A DNA stretch of 64,000 nucleotides, from contig CM048755.1 of assembly GCA_026315105.1 (NCBI GenBank), positions 217,422,333 to 217,486,332 of the forward strand, read 5' to 3'. The position numbers and the translations under genes were made by a program. This document shows positions 1-11,782 of this stretch, piece by piece. Each line of letters opens with the position of its first letter. The stretch's first letter is position 1. Source of the stretch: Locusta migratoria (lineage: Eukaryota > Arthropoda > Insecta > Orthoptera > Acrididae). Under the pieces are notes generated by a model. The model saw only the letters and a program-made list of their open reading frames with translations, was not told the DNA's origin and made no database searches.

Positions 1-1020
1 ATTGTTTTCTATCACATACATATTGACCATGAGGGTGAAACTGAAAAAGTACTGACGTCCTCATAAAATTTCTTACACTTTTTCATCATGTGCAGATTAG
101 GCGCACTAAACAGGTAATACATAAAATGAGTTTTATTAATTATTCTGAATGGAACTCCATACGGTGGATTGCAAAGTCTAACAGAAACACTGAAACTACT
201 TAAGATAAGTAATTTTCTGTGGAAGGGAACTGCAATTGGTAATTTAACTTACTTTATGCATTGGCGCGATTGGTGGGAGTCTTTGAAGAGAGCCGAGAAC
301 ATTAATTGTAAACGTGCTCTGCAGGCAGACAAGGCGCGCTGCGACAGCTCCGCAGGCAGCGATGTTTCCCTCTAACAGGTCGCTCGTATTTCACGGAGGC
401 TGTCTGGCGACAGGTAAACTTGGCGCTGCGCGGGCCACAAGTTTTCTCCCAAAGTTTAAAGTGGTCGTCACGGCACATCTCCCACGTAGTTGTCTCTACT
501 GTTCCACTGCTCCCTCCCAAATACCCCACTGTATACTGATTGTGTCTGCGCGACGTTTCCTTTCCATAAAGCAACACATCTGTCACTCTAGTTTATCACA
601 TTTCCCCGTCGTTATTCTTTCAGTGATATCTCCACGTCTTCCATCCCTCGTGCATAATCTGGCTTTCCTAGTATTTTTTGAAAAATGTCTTTGCCATTCC
701 AGTACGCAATGAAATATAAATACATCGTAAATTAGAATTTTCGCTGTTTTTCTACATAAAGTCCAGCTATTATCGTGTGTTATCCGCTTTTCATTATGTA
801 TAAGTTACACGGTTTCTTATGGTAATGTAGCTTTGCAGAAATCAGTAAATATAAAAAATATCAGAACCTTTAAGGCTTTTTGATGCTTTTGATTGAACAA
901 ATTCTCCAAAACGGTACTTGTTGCAATCACATTCAATCTGAACTATATAATGTCGTTCTGTCTTAAGATCCTGGAGTGCAATTTTCGTTATTTCCATCTC
1001 GCCTTTCAGCGCAACAAAGC
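1..1020. other. No gene or repeat recognised
   Basis: AT-rich sequence with a moderately GC-rich patch around 300-600. The short open frames here overlap on both strands and show no domain, so I take none as a gene. It is plausibly intronic or intergenic DNA of the host. Confidence 0.5.
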
Positions 1021-1029
1021 GAAATAATC

Positions 1030-1910
1030 TATATCTATATCTACATACATACTCCTCAATCCACCCAAAGGTGCCTGGTGGAGGGTACACAGTACCATTG
1101 CTAGTTACTTACTTTCCTGTTCCACTCCCATATAGAACAAGGGAAAAACAAATACTTGTATGCATCCATACGCGCCCTAATCTTTCTGATCTTATCCCTG
1201 TGGTCTTTACGCAAAATGTAGGTTGGCGGCAGTAGAATCGTTCTGCAGTCTGCCTCAAATTCCGGCCCTCTAAATTTCTTCTACAGTGCTTCTTGAAAAG
1301 TACGTCGCCTTCCTTCCAGCGACTCCCAGTTGAGTTCCCAAAGCATTTCATTAACAGGTCCATTAACCGAATCTGCCCGTTACAAACCTGGCCACCCACC
1401 TCTGAACTGCCTCTATGTCCTCCTTTAAACCGATCTGGTGGGGATCCAAACACTTGAGCAATATTCAAGACATGTCTCCTTTACAGACGAATCACACCTT
1501 CCCAAAATTCTCCCAATACAGTGAAGCTGACCATTTGCCTTCCCCACGACTGTTCTCATGTGCCCGTTCCAATTCGTATCACTGTGCAGTGTTACGCCTA
1601 GGTATTTAATGAACACAAGTGTCAAGCAGAGCACTACTAATACTGTATCCAACCATTACTGGAATGTTTCTCCAACTCATCTGCATCACCTTACATTTTT
1701 CTACATTTAGTGCTAGTTTCCTTTCCTCACACCACTTAGAAACTTGGTCAGTCATCCTGCATCCTACTACAGTCATTCAATGACTACACCCTCTTTTACA
1801 CCACTGCAAACTGCACCAGATTGTAACTCACTCTGTCTGTCTGTGAGATCATTTAAATATATAGAAAATAGTAGCAGTCCTATCAAGTTTAGATGTGGCC
1901 TCCTACAGTA
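1030..1910 (-). mobile_element. LINE 3' fragment (Jockey/CR1-like RT end)
   Basis: Read on the minus strand, 1425-1652 encodes a short stretch with the KYLGVTLHSD..W..H and LHCIGRILGRCDSSVKE pattern seen near the C-terminus of non-LTR reverse transcriptase ORFs. 1175-1480 matches 56050-56480 in order and wording (shared gcagtagaatcgtt and acgtcgcc blocks), so both belong to one LINE family. The 3' end near 1030-1090 has the cctggtggagggtac signature also seen at other LINE 3' ends here. The 5' part is absent and the frame is broken. Exact ends are approximate; the clade is inferred from motif style. Confidence 0.7.
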
Positions 1911-1954
1911 ATGTTTTTATTATTATATTAATGACGCCAAAACATTATGATAAT

Positions 1955-2190
1955 GGAAGGAAGATTAGGATTTAACGGCCCGGCGACATGTTGCTCATGA
2001 GAGACGGAGCACACTCTCGGATAGTTTTTGGCAAGCATGGGGAAAGAAAGAGACCCTACACTTGGGAAGGAACTATCCAGGCATTTGCGTGGAATGGTTT
2101 AGGAAAATCACGAAAACTTACATCAGGATGGCCGGAGGCAGGTTATAACCACTGTTCTTTTGAATGCGAGATCACTACGCGCTAAAAGAA
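1955..2190 (-). mobile_element. SINE-C copy, degraded
   Basis: Matches the minus-strand pattern of the better SINE-C copies at 26356 and 58731: a 'taacg.cccg.cgac' start, a 'gaaatcacg.aaa' middle and a tRNA-like B-box region near 2145-2170. The A-box end has decayed and no TSD is visible. Confidence 0.65.
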
Positions 2191-2279
2191 GTATCAACTA
2201 TGTGATGAAATTATCTGGAAACCCCTGTGTTATGCAAAACTAACCAGTAGATGTTACGAGCGGCACATGAAAGGAGGCA

Positions 2280-3000
2280 AAGAAAAGCAGTAGCAGCAGA
2301 ATAAATCAATCAAATACCTCAGGGACGTCATTCGTCGACTCGTGATTGGGTGAATCCTGAGTAACAAATACACCAGGGACATTCAGCCCGTATGATGCTG
2401 CCAAAGTCCACTATTGGCAATTTGATCGAAGTAAAAATGGTGAAAATGGCAAACCAAGACCAGACTAACCTCAGGTTCGGTATATGGACCGTCGATTACT
2501 GCGAAAGATGTTTGTAAAAATAAATAAATAAATCCCATGAAACCAGCGGGAAGGATCATTCGTGAGTTCCAAGGTCTCACTACCAGTCAAGCCAACACAA
2601 TGACTGTGCATAGGGAGTTAAAGAAAACGGGTCAAGCAGCTCCTGAATAGCCACATATTTCGGTATTTAATAATAAGCTGCGCTTGTGGTGGTGCAAAGA
2701 GCGACACTGGACAATAGATGACTAGAAACAACTGATTTGGTATGATGACTCACGGGACAACCTCTGTTAATTCGATGGAATAGTTTGCGTGCGGCGAACA
2801 GCTGGAAAAGTTAGCTGTCATCATGTATAGCACTAACAATGAAGTTCTAACGAAATGACGTTAGTTGTAAGCGTTGTAAGGTGTCTTCACTATAATGCGC
2901 TTAAAAAAAACGTTATATGCGAATGGTTATGAACACATTTTACTGTGTACAGTAGTTGTCGCTTCAACATGATGATGCACCCAATCTGCATCTGTGCATC
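2280..3000 (+). pseudogene. Tc1-like transposase remnant, heavily decayed
   Basis: Pieces in shifting frames resemble a Tc1-family transposase. 2690-2760 reads like W.K.RHWT..D..QLIWYDDS, the block with the first catalytic Asp. 2965-2990 reads LQHDDAP, matching the QQDNAP block with the second Asp. Stops and frameshifts separate them, and no terminal repeats were found. It lies directly upstream of the better-preserved Tc1-like element at 3174 but differs from it in sequence. Confidence 0.6.
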
Positions 3001-3173
3001 TCGTATACCACAGCTCGTGATATACTGGTTAGCGTCGCTACCTCTAAGCTTGGCTCCTCGGTTATATTACGGCCCATCTGGGGTTGGGTGTTCTTGTTGT
3101 CCCACTATCACTATGATTATAAACGGACGCCGGTGACTAAAGTGGTGTCAAATAAGACGATTTGCAGTAAGTA

Positions 3174-4586
3174 CACTCCAGGCCATTAAAATTGCTACAC
3201 AACGAAGATGACGTGCTACAGACTCGAAATTTAACAGACAAGAAGAAGATACTGTGATACGCAAATGATTTTCTTTTCAGAGCATTCAAACAAGGTTGGC
3301 GCCGGTGGCGACACCTACAACGTGATGGTATGAGGAAAGTTTCCAACTGAATTCTCATACACAAACAGCAATTGACCGGCGTTGCCTGGTGAAACGTTGT
3401 TCTGATGCCTCGTGTAAGGAGGAGAAATGAGTAACATCACTTTTCCGACTTTGATAAAGATCGGATTGTAGCCTATCGCGATTGTCGTTTATCTTATCGC
3501 AATATTGCTGCTCGCGTTGGTAGCGATCCAATGACTGTTAGCAGAATATGGAATCTGTGGGTTCAGGAGGACAATACGGGACTCCGTGTTGGATCCCAAC
3601 GGCCTCGTTTCGCCAGCAGTCGAGATGACAGGCATCTTATCCACGAGGCTGTAACGGATCGTGCAGTCACGTCTCGATCCCTGAGTCAACAGATGGGGAC
3701 GTTTGCAAGACAACAACCATCTGCACGAACAGTTCGACGACGTTTGTAGCAGCATGGACTATCAGCGCGGAGACCATGGCTGCGGTTACCCATGACACTG
3801 CATCACAGACAGGAGTGCTTGCGATAGTGGACGCAACGACGAACCTTGGTGGACGAATGGCAAAACGTCGTTTTTTTTCGGATCAATCCATGTTCTGTTT
3901 ACAGCATCATGATGGTCGCATCTGTGTTTGTCGTCATCGCGGTGAACTCACATTGGAAGTATGTATTCGTCGTCGTCATACTGGCGTACCACCCGGCGTG
4001 ATGGTCTGGGGTGCCATTGGTTACACGTCTCGGACACCTCTTGTTCACATCGACGGCATCTTGAAAAGTGGCCGTTACATTTCAGATGTGTTACGACCCG
4101 TGGCTCTACACTTCATTCGATCCCAGCGAAACCCTACATTTCAGCAGGATAATGCGCGACCTCAGGTTGCTGGTCCTTTATGGGCCTTTCTGGATACGGA
4201 AAATGTTCGACTGCTGCCCTGGCCAGCACATTCTCCAGATCTCTCTCCAATTGAAAACGTTGTCAATGGTGGCCGTGGAACTGGCTCGTCACATTACGCC
4301 AGTCACTACTCTTCATATACTGTGGTATTGTGTTGAAGCTGCATGGGCATCTATACCTGTACATGCCATCCAAGATCTGTTTGACTCAATTACCAGGCGT
4401 ATCAAGGCCGTTATTACGGCCAGAGGTGGTTGTTCTGGGTACTGATTACTCAGGATCTATGCACCCAAATTGCGTGAGAATGTAATCACGTGTCTGTTCT
4501 AGTATAATATATTTGTCCAATGAATAGGCCTACCCCTTTATCATCTGAATTTCTTCTTGAAGTAGCATTTTTAACGACCAGTAGTG
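3174..4586 (+). mobile_element. Tc1-like transposon with terminal repeats and TA target site
   Basis: The ends are imperfect inverted repeats (left starts cactccaggccattaaaatt; right reads cactactggtcgttaaaaat on the minus strand), each flanked by TA at 3172-3173 and 4587-4588. That is the expected TA duplication. The 1413-bp length fits a single-gene Tc1 element. The transposase inside is broken. Ends and internal motifs agree, so the call is strong. Confidence 0.9.
3400..4445 (+). pseudogene. Broken Tc1-like (DD34E) transposase
   Basis: The gene lies in at least three frames. 3401 begins MPRVRRRNE then stops. About 3450-3749 carries the helix-turn-helix region (YRNIAARVGSDPMTVSRIW, then QRPRFASSRDDRHLI). 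3776-4336 carries the catalytic core: FSDQS near 3885, QQDNARPQVA near 4145 and WPAHSPDLSPIEN near 4225-4255. There are 34 residues between the second Asp and the Glu, the Tc1 DD34E spacing. After the Glu the frame shifts, and the C-terminus (IPVHAIQDLFDSITRR.KAVITARGG) continues in another frame to 4445. It cannot make a full transposase. Confidence 0.88.
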
Positions 4587-4816
4587 TAAGTGATCAATGA
4601 TGTCATATGATCGTTTTACTGGTGGTTTTGTGAGTCAGTAATTTGTTGAAAAAAGCATTGCTGAAATGGATAGCCTGCCCACAGTCTACACTGCAGATTA
4701 ATGAGTCTTTGGCGGTAATTAAAAATGACGATACAGTTGCAGGCGCCAGCGTCCAACATTACTAAATGCTCTGATTTTTGGCTACTGCGGAAGATTGAGT
4801 AGTCATTCCTCTACAG

Positions 4817-5454
4817 CAGTGTTTTTGAACCTGTGTGTCACAACCCTCAGGGGAGCAAAGTTTTGTTCGGGGGTCTCCGCCACAACAGGAATTACTTGTA
4901 CTATAAAGTTCACTAATACAAAAACGTACGCCTAAGTGAAATTTATTTAATGTTAAAATTACAGAGTTCCTTGTGTAAACCTGATTGTGAATTAAATAGA
5001 TTATAAATTGTTTTATACTACAGTGAGTTACTAATTAGTAAGTGTAAAGTAGGAATACTGTTTTCAGGAAACAATCGATAGATAAAAGAACATGATACAT
5101 TAAGTAATTCTGAAAAATTCGAAAAAAAATTCTTTAAAAATCGTCTACACAATATGACGATTCTTAATGAGCAAAATGCCCGTCTATGTCTTGTCTAAAA
5201 TGCGAAAGACCGGTTAAGCAAAATATATTTATCTGTCGGAAATCTTGTAAAATTAGGTTAAAGAGCTCCATTCCGAAAAATACACAGAAAGAACTTCGAC
5301 CAGCAATTTAAAAGAAAGATGTAGCAAAGGAAAGAAAATTAAATTTGTTTCCTCTCAGATAACGTAGTTTTCTTAGGGTTCGGAGGAGGGGGGCATCGCC
5401 AGAATACTTTTACTTGCAAGGGGGTCGCATATTCGGAAAGGTTGAAAAACACTG
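4817..5454. mobile_element. Non-autonomous hAT-like element
   Basis: Ends are inverted repeats: cagtgtttttgaacct at 4817 and, on the minus strand, cagtgtttttcaacct from 5454. CAGTG-type ends with 8-bp duplications are typical of hAT elements. The flanks are ctctacag (4809-4816) and atctacag (5455-5462), matching at 7 of 8. The 638-bp AT-rich interior has no coding capacity. Confidence 0.85.
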
Positions 5455-5462
5455 ATCTACAG

Positions 5463-6300
5463 ATATTCAGACATCTCATTCAAAATGTCTCTAACGGATT
5501 TCAAGTCGTCGCATAGGCGAAGAGTGGACACACGCCACATTAATGTCCACTCATAGGTGTCCAGATACAAATTATCACATAGTTTACCTCTTTCCATGGA
5601 CACTGTTCGCTAATCCCTTGTTACGAGCTGCAAATACTTGTTTGCAGAACAAGTATTTTCCCATCCGTTTGTCTTTCCTTTAACTTAGTAATATGTCCTT
5701 TGATGTAAAAAACACGTGTCCTCGTTAATTGGTACATCTCCTTATAATTGGCCGATAAAATCAATTCAGAGTTCGGAGAAAGGCAAAGAAATATAGCCTT
5801 CAACAAGACGATGTCTTATAAAGTACTGTGTTGTTGAAGAACTCTCGGTATTGATAACAGATGTACATTTTAATGGCCTTCGAAATGTTTTTAAAACATG
5901 TGACAAGGAAGTGCGTGTATGATTTGCAATTAATAAAATATTCCGAGTTACTATGCCGTGCTTGGTTAGATTCCACATTAAAATGCAATGTTTAATTCAC
6001 ATCTGCGGAGGACATTTTCAAGGGGGATCGTATCTTCTGTGAGGGTCCAATTCATCCCTGGCTCGCTAACGACGGCAGCAGAATTCCGTTTTTGCTTGCT
6101 TTGCATATGCGAGCTCAACTGGCCACTGACCGTTGCCGTCGCCCGCCATTACTATCAGCACAAGGTTGAAGGCCGACACCTCAACGCTGGAATCCATCCC
6201 TCATTCACTTTCTCGCTATCCTCCTTCCTATTCGAATTCTTGAATATTTGACAATCTCTGTTAAGCCCTTCTGGGTAACTGTTTGTGGCTGGCAGTACTT
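5463..6300. other. No gene or repeat recognised
   Basis: AT-rich sequence with only short, composition-driven open frames. I see nothing I can name. Confidence 0.5.
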
Positions 6301-6304
6301 CAGT

Positions 6305-6960
6305 CGTATCACTCTGCAAATCACATTTGTGTGCCTGGCAGGAGGTTCATAGAACCGAATTCATATTATGTTTCTGCCCTTAGATTCTATAGTAGCACAC
6401 GGAAAAAGTAACATTTAATTATTTCCATTTTCGATCGTATTTCTCTTATTTTATTATAATGATCATGTATCCCCATGTAGGTGGATGCTAACAAAATCTG
6501 TTCACACTCTGAGAAGAAAGTTGATGAGATAAATTTGGCAAATTGATTTCGCCACAATGAATAACGCATTTCTTTTAATGATTTTTACCCAAACTCCAGC
6601 ATCATTTTCCTGTCCCCCCACCCCTTGCATCGCGATAATATGAAAACAGCTTCTATTCTCTGAACATATTCTACGTCCTCCGTCAGTCCCACCTGATGCA
6701 AATCCCACAATGAGCTGCAATACTTCAAAATAAAATAGGACGGACAAGTGTAATTTTGGATTTTTTTTTTTTAGTAGAACTGTTACATTTTTTAAGTGTT
6801 CTACCAGTGAGACGTAGTCTTCGCTTCGCCTTTCCCACGATAGTTTCAATGTGTTCTCTCTAGTTACAGTTGTTCGTAATTGCAATTCCTAAGTATTTAG
6901 TTGAAAATACGCCCTTTAGATCTGACTGATTTATCGTGTAAATGAAGTTTAACTAAATTC
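6305..6960 (-). mobile_element. LINE 3' fragment, same family as 52650-53700
   Basis: The first 250 bases parallel 52670-52930: ctgcaaatcacattt, then the tgcctgg block, ttcgat..., tctcttattttatt, and the gtaggtgg.tgctaac block. Read on the minus strand it is the 3' untranslated end plus the last part of the RT ORF (KNVTV...SFHIIAMQGVG region). It is 5'-truncated near 6960 and full of stops. Confidence 0.75.
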
Positions 6961-6986
6961 TTTTAATGGACTCTGCATAAGCACAG

Positions 6987-7519
6987 GAGCCCAGATCGCT
7001 AGTTTCAAATTGCTTTATTCAGACCAGTTTCGGCAATTCTAAGTTGCCATCTTCAAGTCTCTTAATGTTCAAATGTTTGTATAGCTTATGGGACTTAACT
7101 ACGGGGTCATCAGTCCCTAACCTTAGAAACTACCTATGAACTAGCTAATCCTAAGGACGGGACAAATATCGATGCCCGAGGGGGGATTCGAACCCCTGAC
7201 CGTAGTGGCCGTGCAGACCGTGACTGGAGCGCCTCAGTCCCCTCGGCCACTGCGGCCGGCAAGTCTCTTAATATTTATATATTATATGGTAATATTTCAT
7301 CACATTTACGTTCTGTTCTTGGGTATGGATATCTCTAAATTAAAACATATTTTATAATAGACGCATAACATGTTTTATTTGCGAAATATCCAAGAACAGA
7401 ACGTAAATATGGTGAAATATTACCATGTAATATTTAAATGTTAAGAGACTTGAAGATGGCAACTTAGAATTGCCGAAAAAAGTCTAAATAAAGTAATTTG
7501 AAACTTGCGATCTGGGCTC
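6987..7519. repeat. Foldback element 1 (imperfect palindrome) with a SINE in its left arm
   Basis: The left arm starts gagcccagatcgctagtttc at 6987. The right arm ends with the complement, gaaacttgcgatctgggctc, at 7519. Inner parts also pair: ggcaattctaagttgccatc with gatggcaacttagaattgcc, and acgttctgttcttgg with ccaagaacagaacgt. Without the SINE, each arm is about 140 bases. The 8-bp word ctctgcat occurs at 6971-6978 and 7517-7524 and could be a target duplication, though it may be chance. No coding capacity. Confidence 0.85.
7067..7260 (-). mobile_element. SINE-A, full copy with TSD
   Basis: The minus strand carries a tRNA-like head (GGTGGCCGAGGGG A-box region, GGTTCGAATCC B box) and the family tail. 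It is flanked by aagtctcttaat at 7055-7066 and 7261-7272, a clean 12-bp TSD. It sits inside the left arm of foldback 1 and so is younger than it. Confidence 0.95.
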
Positions 7520-7702
7520 TGCATGTACAGATTCCATTGCATGATATTAGATCGCATGTAGTGTAAATCAAAGCTGCAAAGCATGTTCCAAAATAGCTGT
7601 TATATGAGTATTTCATCTTCTTCAGTTGCCCTTCTTCTGTTCTAGTGTTTAGTTACTGTTCTCTTCGCAATAGTCACGTACACATAAAAAAGCGAGTATT
7701 AA

Positions 7703-8664
7703 CCCTAGAACGGTCAGGTTGGGTCTGTTAGACCAACTAGTTTCGATTTCAATGAATTTATATGCTTATAGTCGCTGATCTCACCCGAGCGCTCTGCTAG
7801 CTTCCTGAAACATGGAAGAGAAAGTGTTAAAATCTTGAATAAGGTTTCAAATTGTTTAGACAATGTTCGGCAGTTCTCTAAAAATCGGGAGGGGCTGTCA
7901 GATTCAGCCCGACCGTTTACGTTATTGATTTCTACCAGTGCGGGTGTATTTGTATTTGGTGTTTCATCGAGTTTCAAATGACTTTGTGAACTATTTCTGA
8001 TGCCAATGATTTATAATATAAAATTTCAAGAGAAAGTGTTTCATACTGTGAAATTTGCAACATTTTATACGATGATGATAATGAAATTGACGATTCTGAC
8101 GCGGACCCAGACTTCGAAATAAACAATGATCATGATAGCAATAGTGAAATAAGTGGGGATGAAGGAGAAGATGCTAACGTGGAAGGACAGCAAAACTAAA
8201 TACTTCTGCAAAGTTTGCAAAATATACTTGTGCTTGGTGCATGCAGAAATGGTTTGTGTCGTCTGTTACGAAAAATGACGATTTTAGAGGACGATATGAC
8301 ACAAACTACTCATTATATGCACAATTTCGATTTATATAACATAAATTCAACAAGTCTGCTTCTCAGTTCTACAAATTATTCTCATTTATATTTGTATTTC
8401 AATCCAATTTACTTGTACTTCTAGTGTGGTTACATTTATTACTACAAAGAAGTATATTTTCTACTTTTTTATTTTACAGCAATTGTGAAATTCAGAACGT
8501 TGAAATAATGTTTCTACAGCATTTGGTAGGACCTAAACAATGTAAAAACGCGTCATTTGATGTAAATACACTTTTTGGCACTTGTCATAACAATTTTAAT
8601 TGTTGGGTCCCTCAGACCCAGCCCGACCGTTCCTGAAACTATTTTTCGGCCGACCGTTCTAGGG
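7703..8664 (+). mobile_element. Internally deleted piggyBac-like element
   Basis: Flanked by TTAA at 7699-7702 and 8665-8668, with ends beginning ccctagaacggtc on both sides (right end on the minus strand). TTAA with CCCTAGAA-type ends is diagnostic of the piggyBac superfamily. A variant of the gggtctg.cagacc subterminal block recurs near 7885-7915. At 962 bp it is far shorter than an autonomous element. It keeps only the acidic N-terminal and Cys-rich C-terminal parts of the transposase, joined out of frame. Confidence 0.93.
8075..8276 (+). pseudogene. piggyBac-like transposase: fused N- and C-terminal remnants
   Basis: 8075-8200 encodes an acidic stretch rich in Asp/Glu (DDDNEIDDSDADPDFE), typical of the N-terminal region of piggyBac transposases, then stops. 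About 8200-8273, in another frame, reads CKVC...CLVH...CVVC followed by a stop. That matches the C-terminal Cys/His zinc-binding module of the family. The catalytic DDD core between them is missing, so the deletion junction lies near 8197-8205. Confidence 0.75.
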
Positions 8665-8668
8665 TTAA

Positions 8669-9283
8669 GTTCATTTTAAATTTATTATTAGATTCTTATT
8701 AAAAGTATAATTACCGTACGTTTCAATATGAAGGTGACTTGATTTATTGCAATTAAAGAACCGTATTTTAGCGGGATAGTATTTTTCTGGACAGGAGCAA
8801 TGTTTGTCTGCAAAGTATTGTGGCTGGTTGAAGTTTGGAGAAGAGTCGGCTAGAGGCGGCTGTGCGAAGACAGGGGGTGTTTCGCAGAATTGATCCTGCT
8901 GTGAATGCGAGCGTGTTCCTCGCGAATGGACACAGGTGGGCGGGCGCCGCCACGAGGCAGACATTGTCCGCACACGCAACTCGGGACAAAGCCCGCCACT
9001 CTGTGCCGTTGACCCCAGAGGTGGCCGCGCTCACTCACTCTATGTATCTGCGGATGACCACCGTAAACGTAGGCTGCGAATCGAATTCTTTTAAACAGGC
9101 TTGTGGTCCCATGATTAGAGACGTAAGTATTTTTGTCTTTTTCTTCCTTTCTACCTCGGACGTTCCAGTCTAGACGTTTTACCCAATGGAAACGCCAAAA
9201 CTAACTTTGCTTGTCTGAACACACGAGGACGTTAGCAGAAATTGTAGTACCATCGCGGTTTTTCGCGGGCAGAGCTCAGATTG
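8669..9283. other. GC-rich stretch without identified gene
   Basis: 8820-9080 is clearly more GC- and CpG-rich than its surroundings and is open on both strands. A plus-strand frame of 112 codons spans 8835-9173 and minus-strand frames overlap it. No domain is recognisable in either. It could be a repeat, a short exon or a regulatory island. Confidence 0.4.
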
Positions 9284-9298
9284 GATGGAAATTTGTTC

Positions 9299-9487
9299 AA
9301 ATGTTTGTAGAACTTATGGGACTTAACTACGGGGTCATTAGTCCCTAAGCTTACGAACTACTTATGATCTAGCTAAGACTAAGGACGGCACAAATATCCA
9401 TGCCCGAGGGGGGATTCGAACCCCCGACCATAGTGGCCGTGCAGACCGTGACTGGAGCGCCTCAGTCCCTCGGCCACCGCGGCCGGC
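9299..9487 (-). mobile_element. SINE-A, full copy with TSD
   Basis: Minus-strand tRNA-like head ends at 9487 (gccggc); the tail starts at about 9299. The 15-bp TSD gatggaaatttgttc lies at 9284-9298 and 9488-9502, its last bases overlapping the tail end. Confidence 0.95.
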
Positions 9488-10364
9488 GATGGAAATTTGT
9501 TCGTAAGTAATAGAGGTAGAGTAGGCGCTGGGGAAAATTGATTTGATTTGATGCCGAAAGAGCGCGGTAACAGTCTTATTTGCTTAATGACATTTCTGCG
9601 GAATACTAGCAATGTTACAGTTAAAATTTAAAGAGTCCAGATCGCAAATTTCTAATTTTATTTTGTTACCCGATTCGGTCAGTACAAACCATCATCAGAC
9701 AATGACCACTGCAATACAACAAATAAATCTGAAGGTATATCTACAATAACGGGGAAAGTTAAACAGTAGAAGAAGAATGGGTAGCTCTGAGAGATAGTGT
9801 AGTGAGGGCCGCAGAGGATCATCAGGCAGAAGGCTAAGGCCTAATAGAAATCCTAGATTACACAAGACATACTAACTTTAGTTTATGGAAGGAGAAAATA
9901 TAAAAATGCATCACGTGAAGCAGGCAATAGGGAGTACACAGGTTTGACAAATAAGGTTGACAGGAAGTCCAGATTTGATAAGCAGGAGTGGTCAGAGGAG
10001 AAATTCACGACCGTAGAAGAATGTATAACTACTGGAAAGATAGATGCCGCCTACAGGAAAATAAAAGAGAAAAGAAAAGCAACGACATGAATATCAAGAA
10101 CTCAGATGGAAAATCAGAACTAAGCTAAGAACGGAAAGCTGAAAGGTGGAAGGAATATACAGAGGGCCTATACAAAGGAAATGAACTTAAAGGCAGTATT
10201 CTAAAAATGGAAGACAAAACAGAGAGAGATGAGATATGAGATACGATACTGCGACAAGAATATGACAGAGCACTAAAAGATTTGAATAGAAACAAGGCCC
10301 CTGCAGTAGATGATTTTTCGTCTGAACTTCTGATTTCGTTAGGAGAGCCAGTTATGAACAAATT

Positions 10365-10720
10365 CCTTCCAGGGGGCTCACGGTTCTTTCGTGAGTACGT
10401 GCGTGGCGAGCACGGGGTCCAGAACTAATGCAGTCTTCCTTCCAGGGGGCTCACGGTTCTTTCGTGAGTACGTGCGTGGCGAGCACGGGGTCCAGAACTA
10501 ATGCAGTCTTCCTTCCAGGGGGCTCACGGTTCTTTCGTGAGTACGTGCGTGGCGAGCACGGGGTCCAGAACTAATGCATTCTTCCTTCCACCTTTACTTC
10601 GTGGACTGCATTTCCTTTCCCCCTCCCCTCCTCTCCTATCCTCACTCCTGTCCCTCCCCACTGGGGTACTGATAACTTTAGCAGTTTAGTCTCCCTATTC
10701 CAACAACAACCCCCATCGCC
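10365..10720. mobile_element. Insert with three 73-bp tandem repeats and an 11-bp TSD
   Basis: Copies of a 73-bp unit start at 10365, 10438 and 10511 and are nearly identical; a fourth begins at 10584 but diverges after ccttcca. The remainder (10591-10720) is pyrimidine-rich and ends tccaacaacaacccccatcgcc. The insert is bounded by atgaacaaatt at 10354-10364 and 10721-10731, so it arrived as one unit in the LINE. There is no coding capacity and no tRNA-like box. It may be a short retroposed element with a tandem-repeat end. Orientation is unknown. Confidence 0.8.
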
Positions 10721-11782
10721 ATGAACAAATTGTTCCACTCGGTATACGAGGTGTATGAGAGAAAGGAAACACCTTGCGACTTCAAGAAGAATATAGTAAT
10801 TCCCAATTCCTGAGAAAGGAAGCGCAGGCAAACGTAAAAATTACAGAACTATCAGTTTAATAAGTCATAGTTGCAAAATAGTAACACGAATTATTTACAG
10901 CAGAATGGAAAAACTGGCCGAATTGATCTTGGGGAAAATAAGTTTGGCTTTAGTAGAAATGTAGGAACACGCGAGGCAATACATTACGACTTATCTTAGA
11001 AAATAAAGATAGGGAAACCTTCCATTTGTAGCATTTTTGATCTGGAGACAGCTTTTGCCAATATCGACTGGAAAACACTATATAAATTCTGAAAGTAGAA
11101 GGGGTAACATATAGCGATGGAACAGTTATATTCAACTTGTACAAACATCAGACAGCAGTTATTAGAGTCGAAGGGCGTGAAATTGTCACAATGATTGGGA
11201 AGGGAGTAAGACAGGGTTGTAGTCTTTCCCCAATATTGTTCAATCTGTACATTGAGGAAGCTGGAAAGGAATGCGGGAGAAATTTGGAGAAGGAATTAAA
11301 GTTCACGGAGAAGAAATAAAAAGCGTGCGGTTTTCTGATGATATAATATTTCTGGCAGAGACAGCAAAGGTCTTGGTAGAGCAGTTAAAATGAATGGACA
11401 GTGCATTGAAAAGATTGTATAAGATGAACATAAACAAGAGTAAAAAATGGGTAATAAAATGTAGTGTCAGAAAATCAGGCGATGCAGAAGGAATTACATT
11501 AGGTAATGAGACAATAAAAGTAGTAGATGAGTTTTGTTATTTGGGTAGCAAATATCTTCTTTTGACCGAAGTAAAGAAGATATAAAAAGCAGAATGGCTA
11601 GTGGAAGAAAAGCGTTTATGAAATAGCGAAATTTGTTGACATCAACTATTAGTTTAAATGTGAGGAAGCATTTGTCTGGAGTGTAGGATTGTATGGGAGT
11701 GAAACATGGAAGTAAGGAATTCAGACAAAAAGATTGTAGGAGCTTTTGAAATATGGTGCCCCCAGACGAACGATAAAGATTA

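Noticed and set aside
7140..7260. tRNA gene calls at the many B-box-bearing heads
   Set aside because: The heads lack a complete acceptor stem and are always followed by the same SINE tail and TSDs, so they are SINE heads, not tRNA genes.
8835..9173. Host exon in the GC-rich block
   Set aside because: No domain, both strands open, no convincing pair of splice sites. Left as unexplained.
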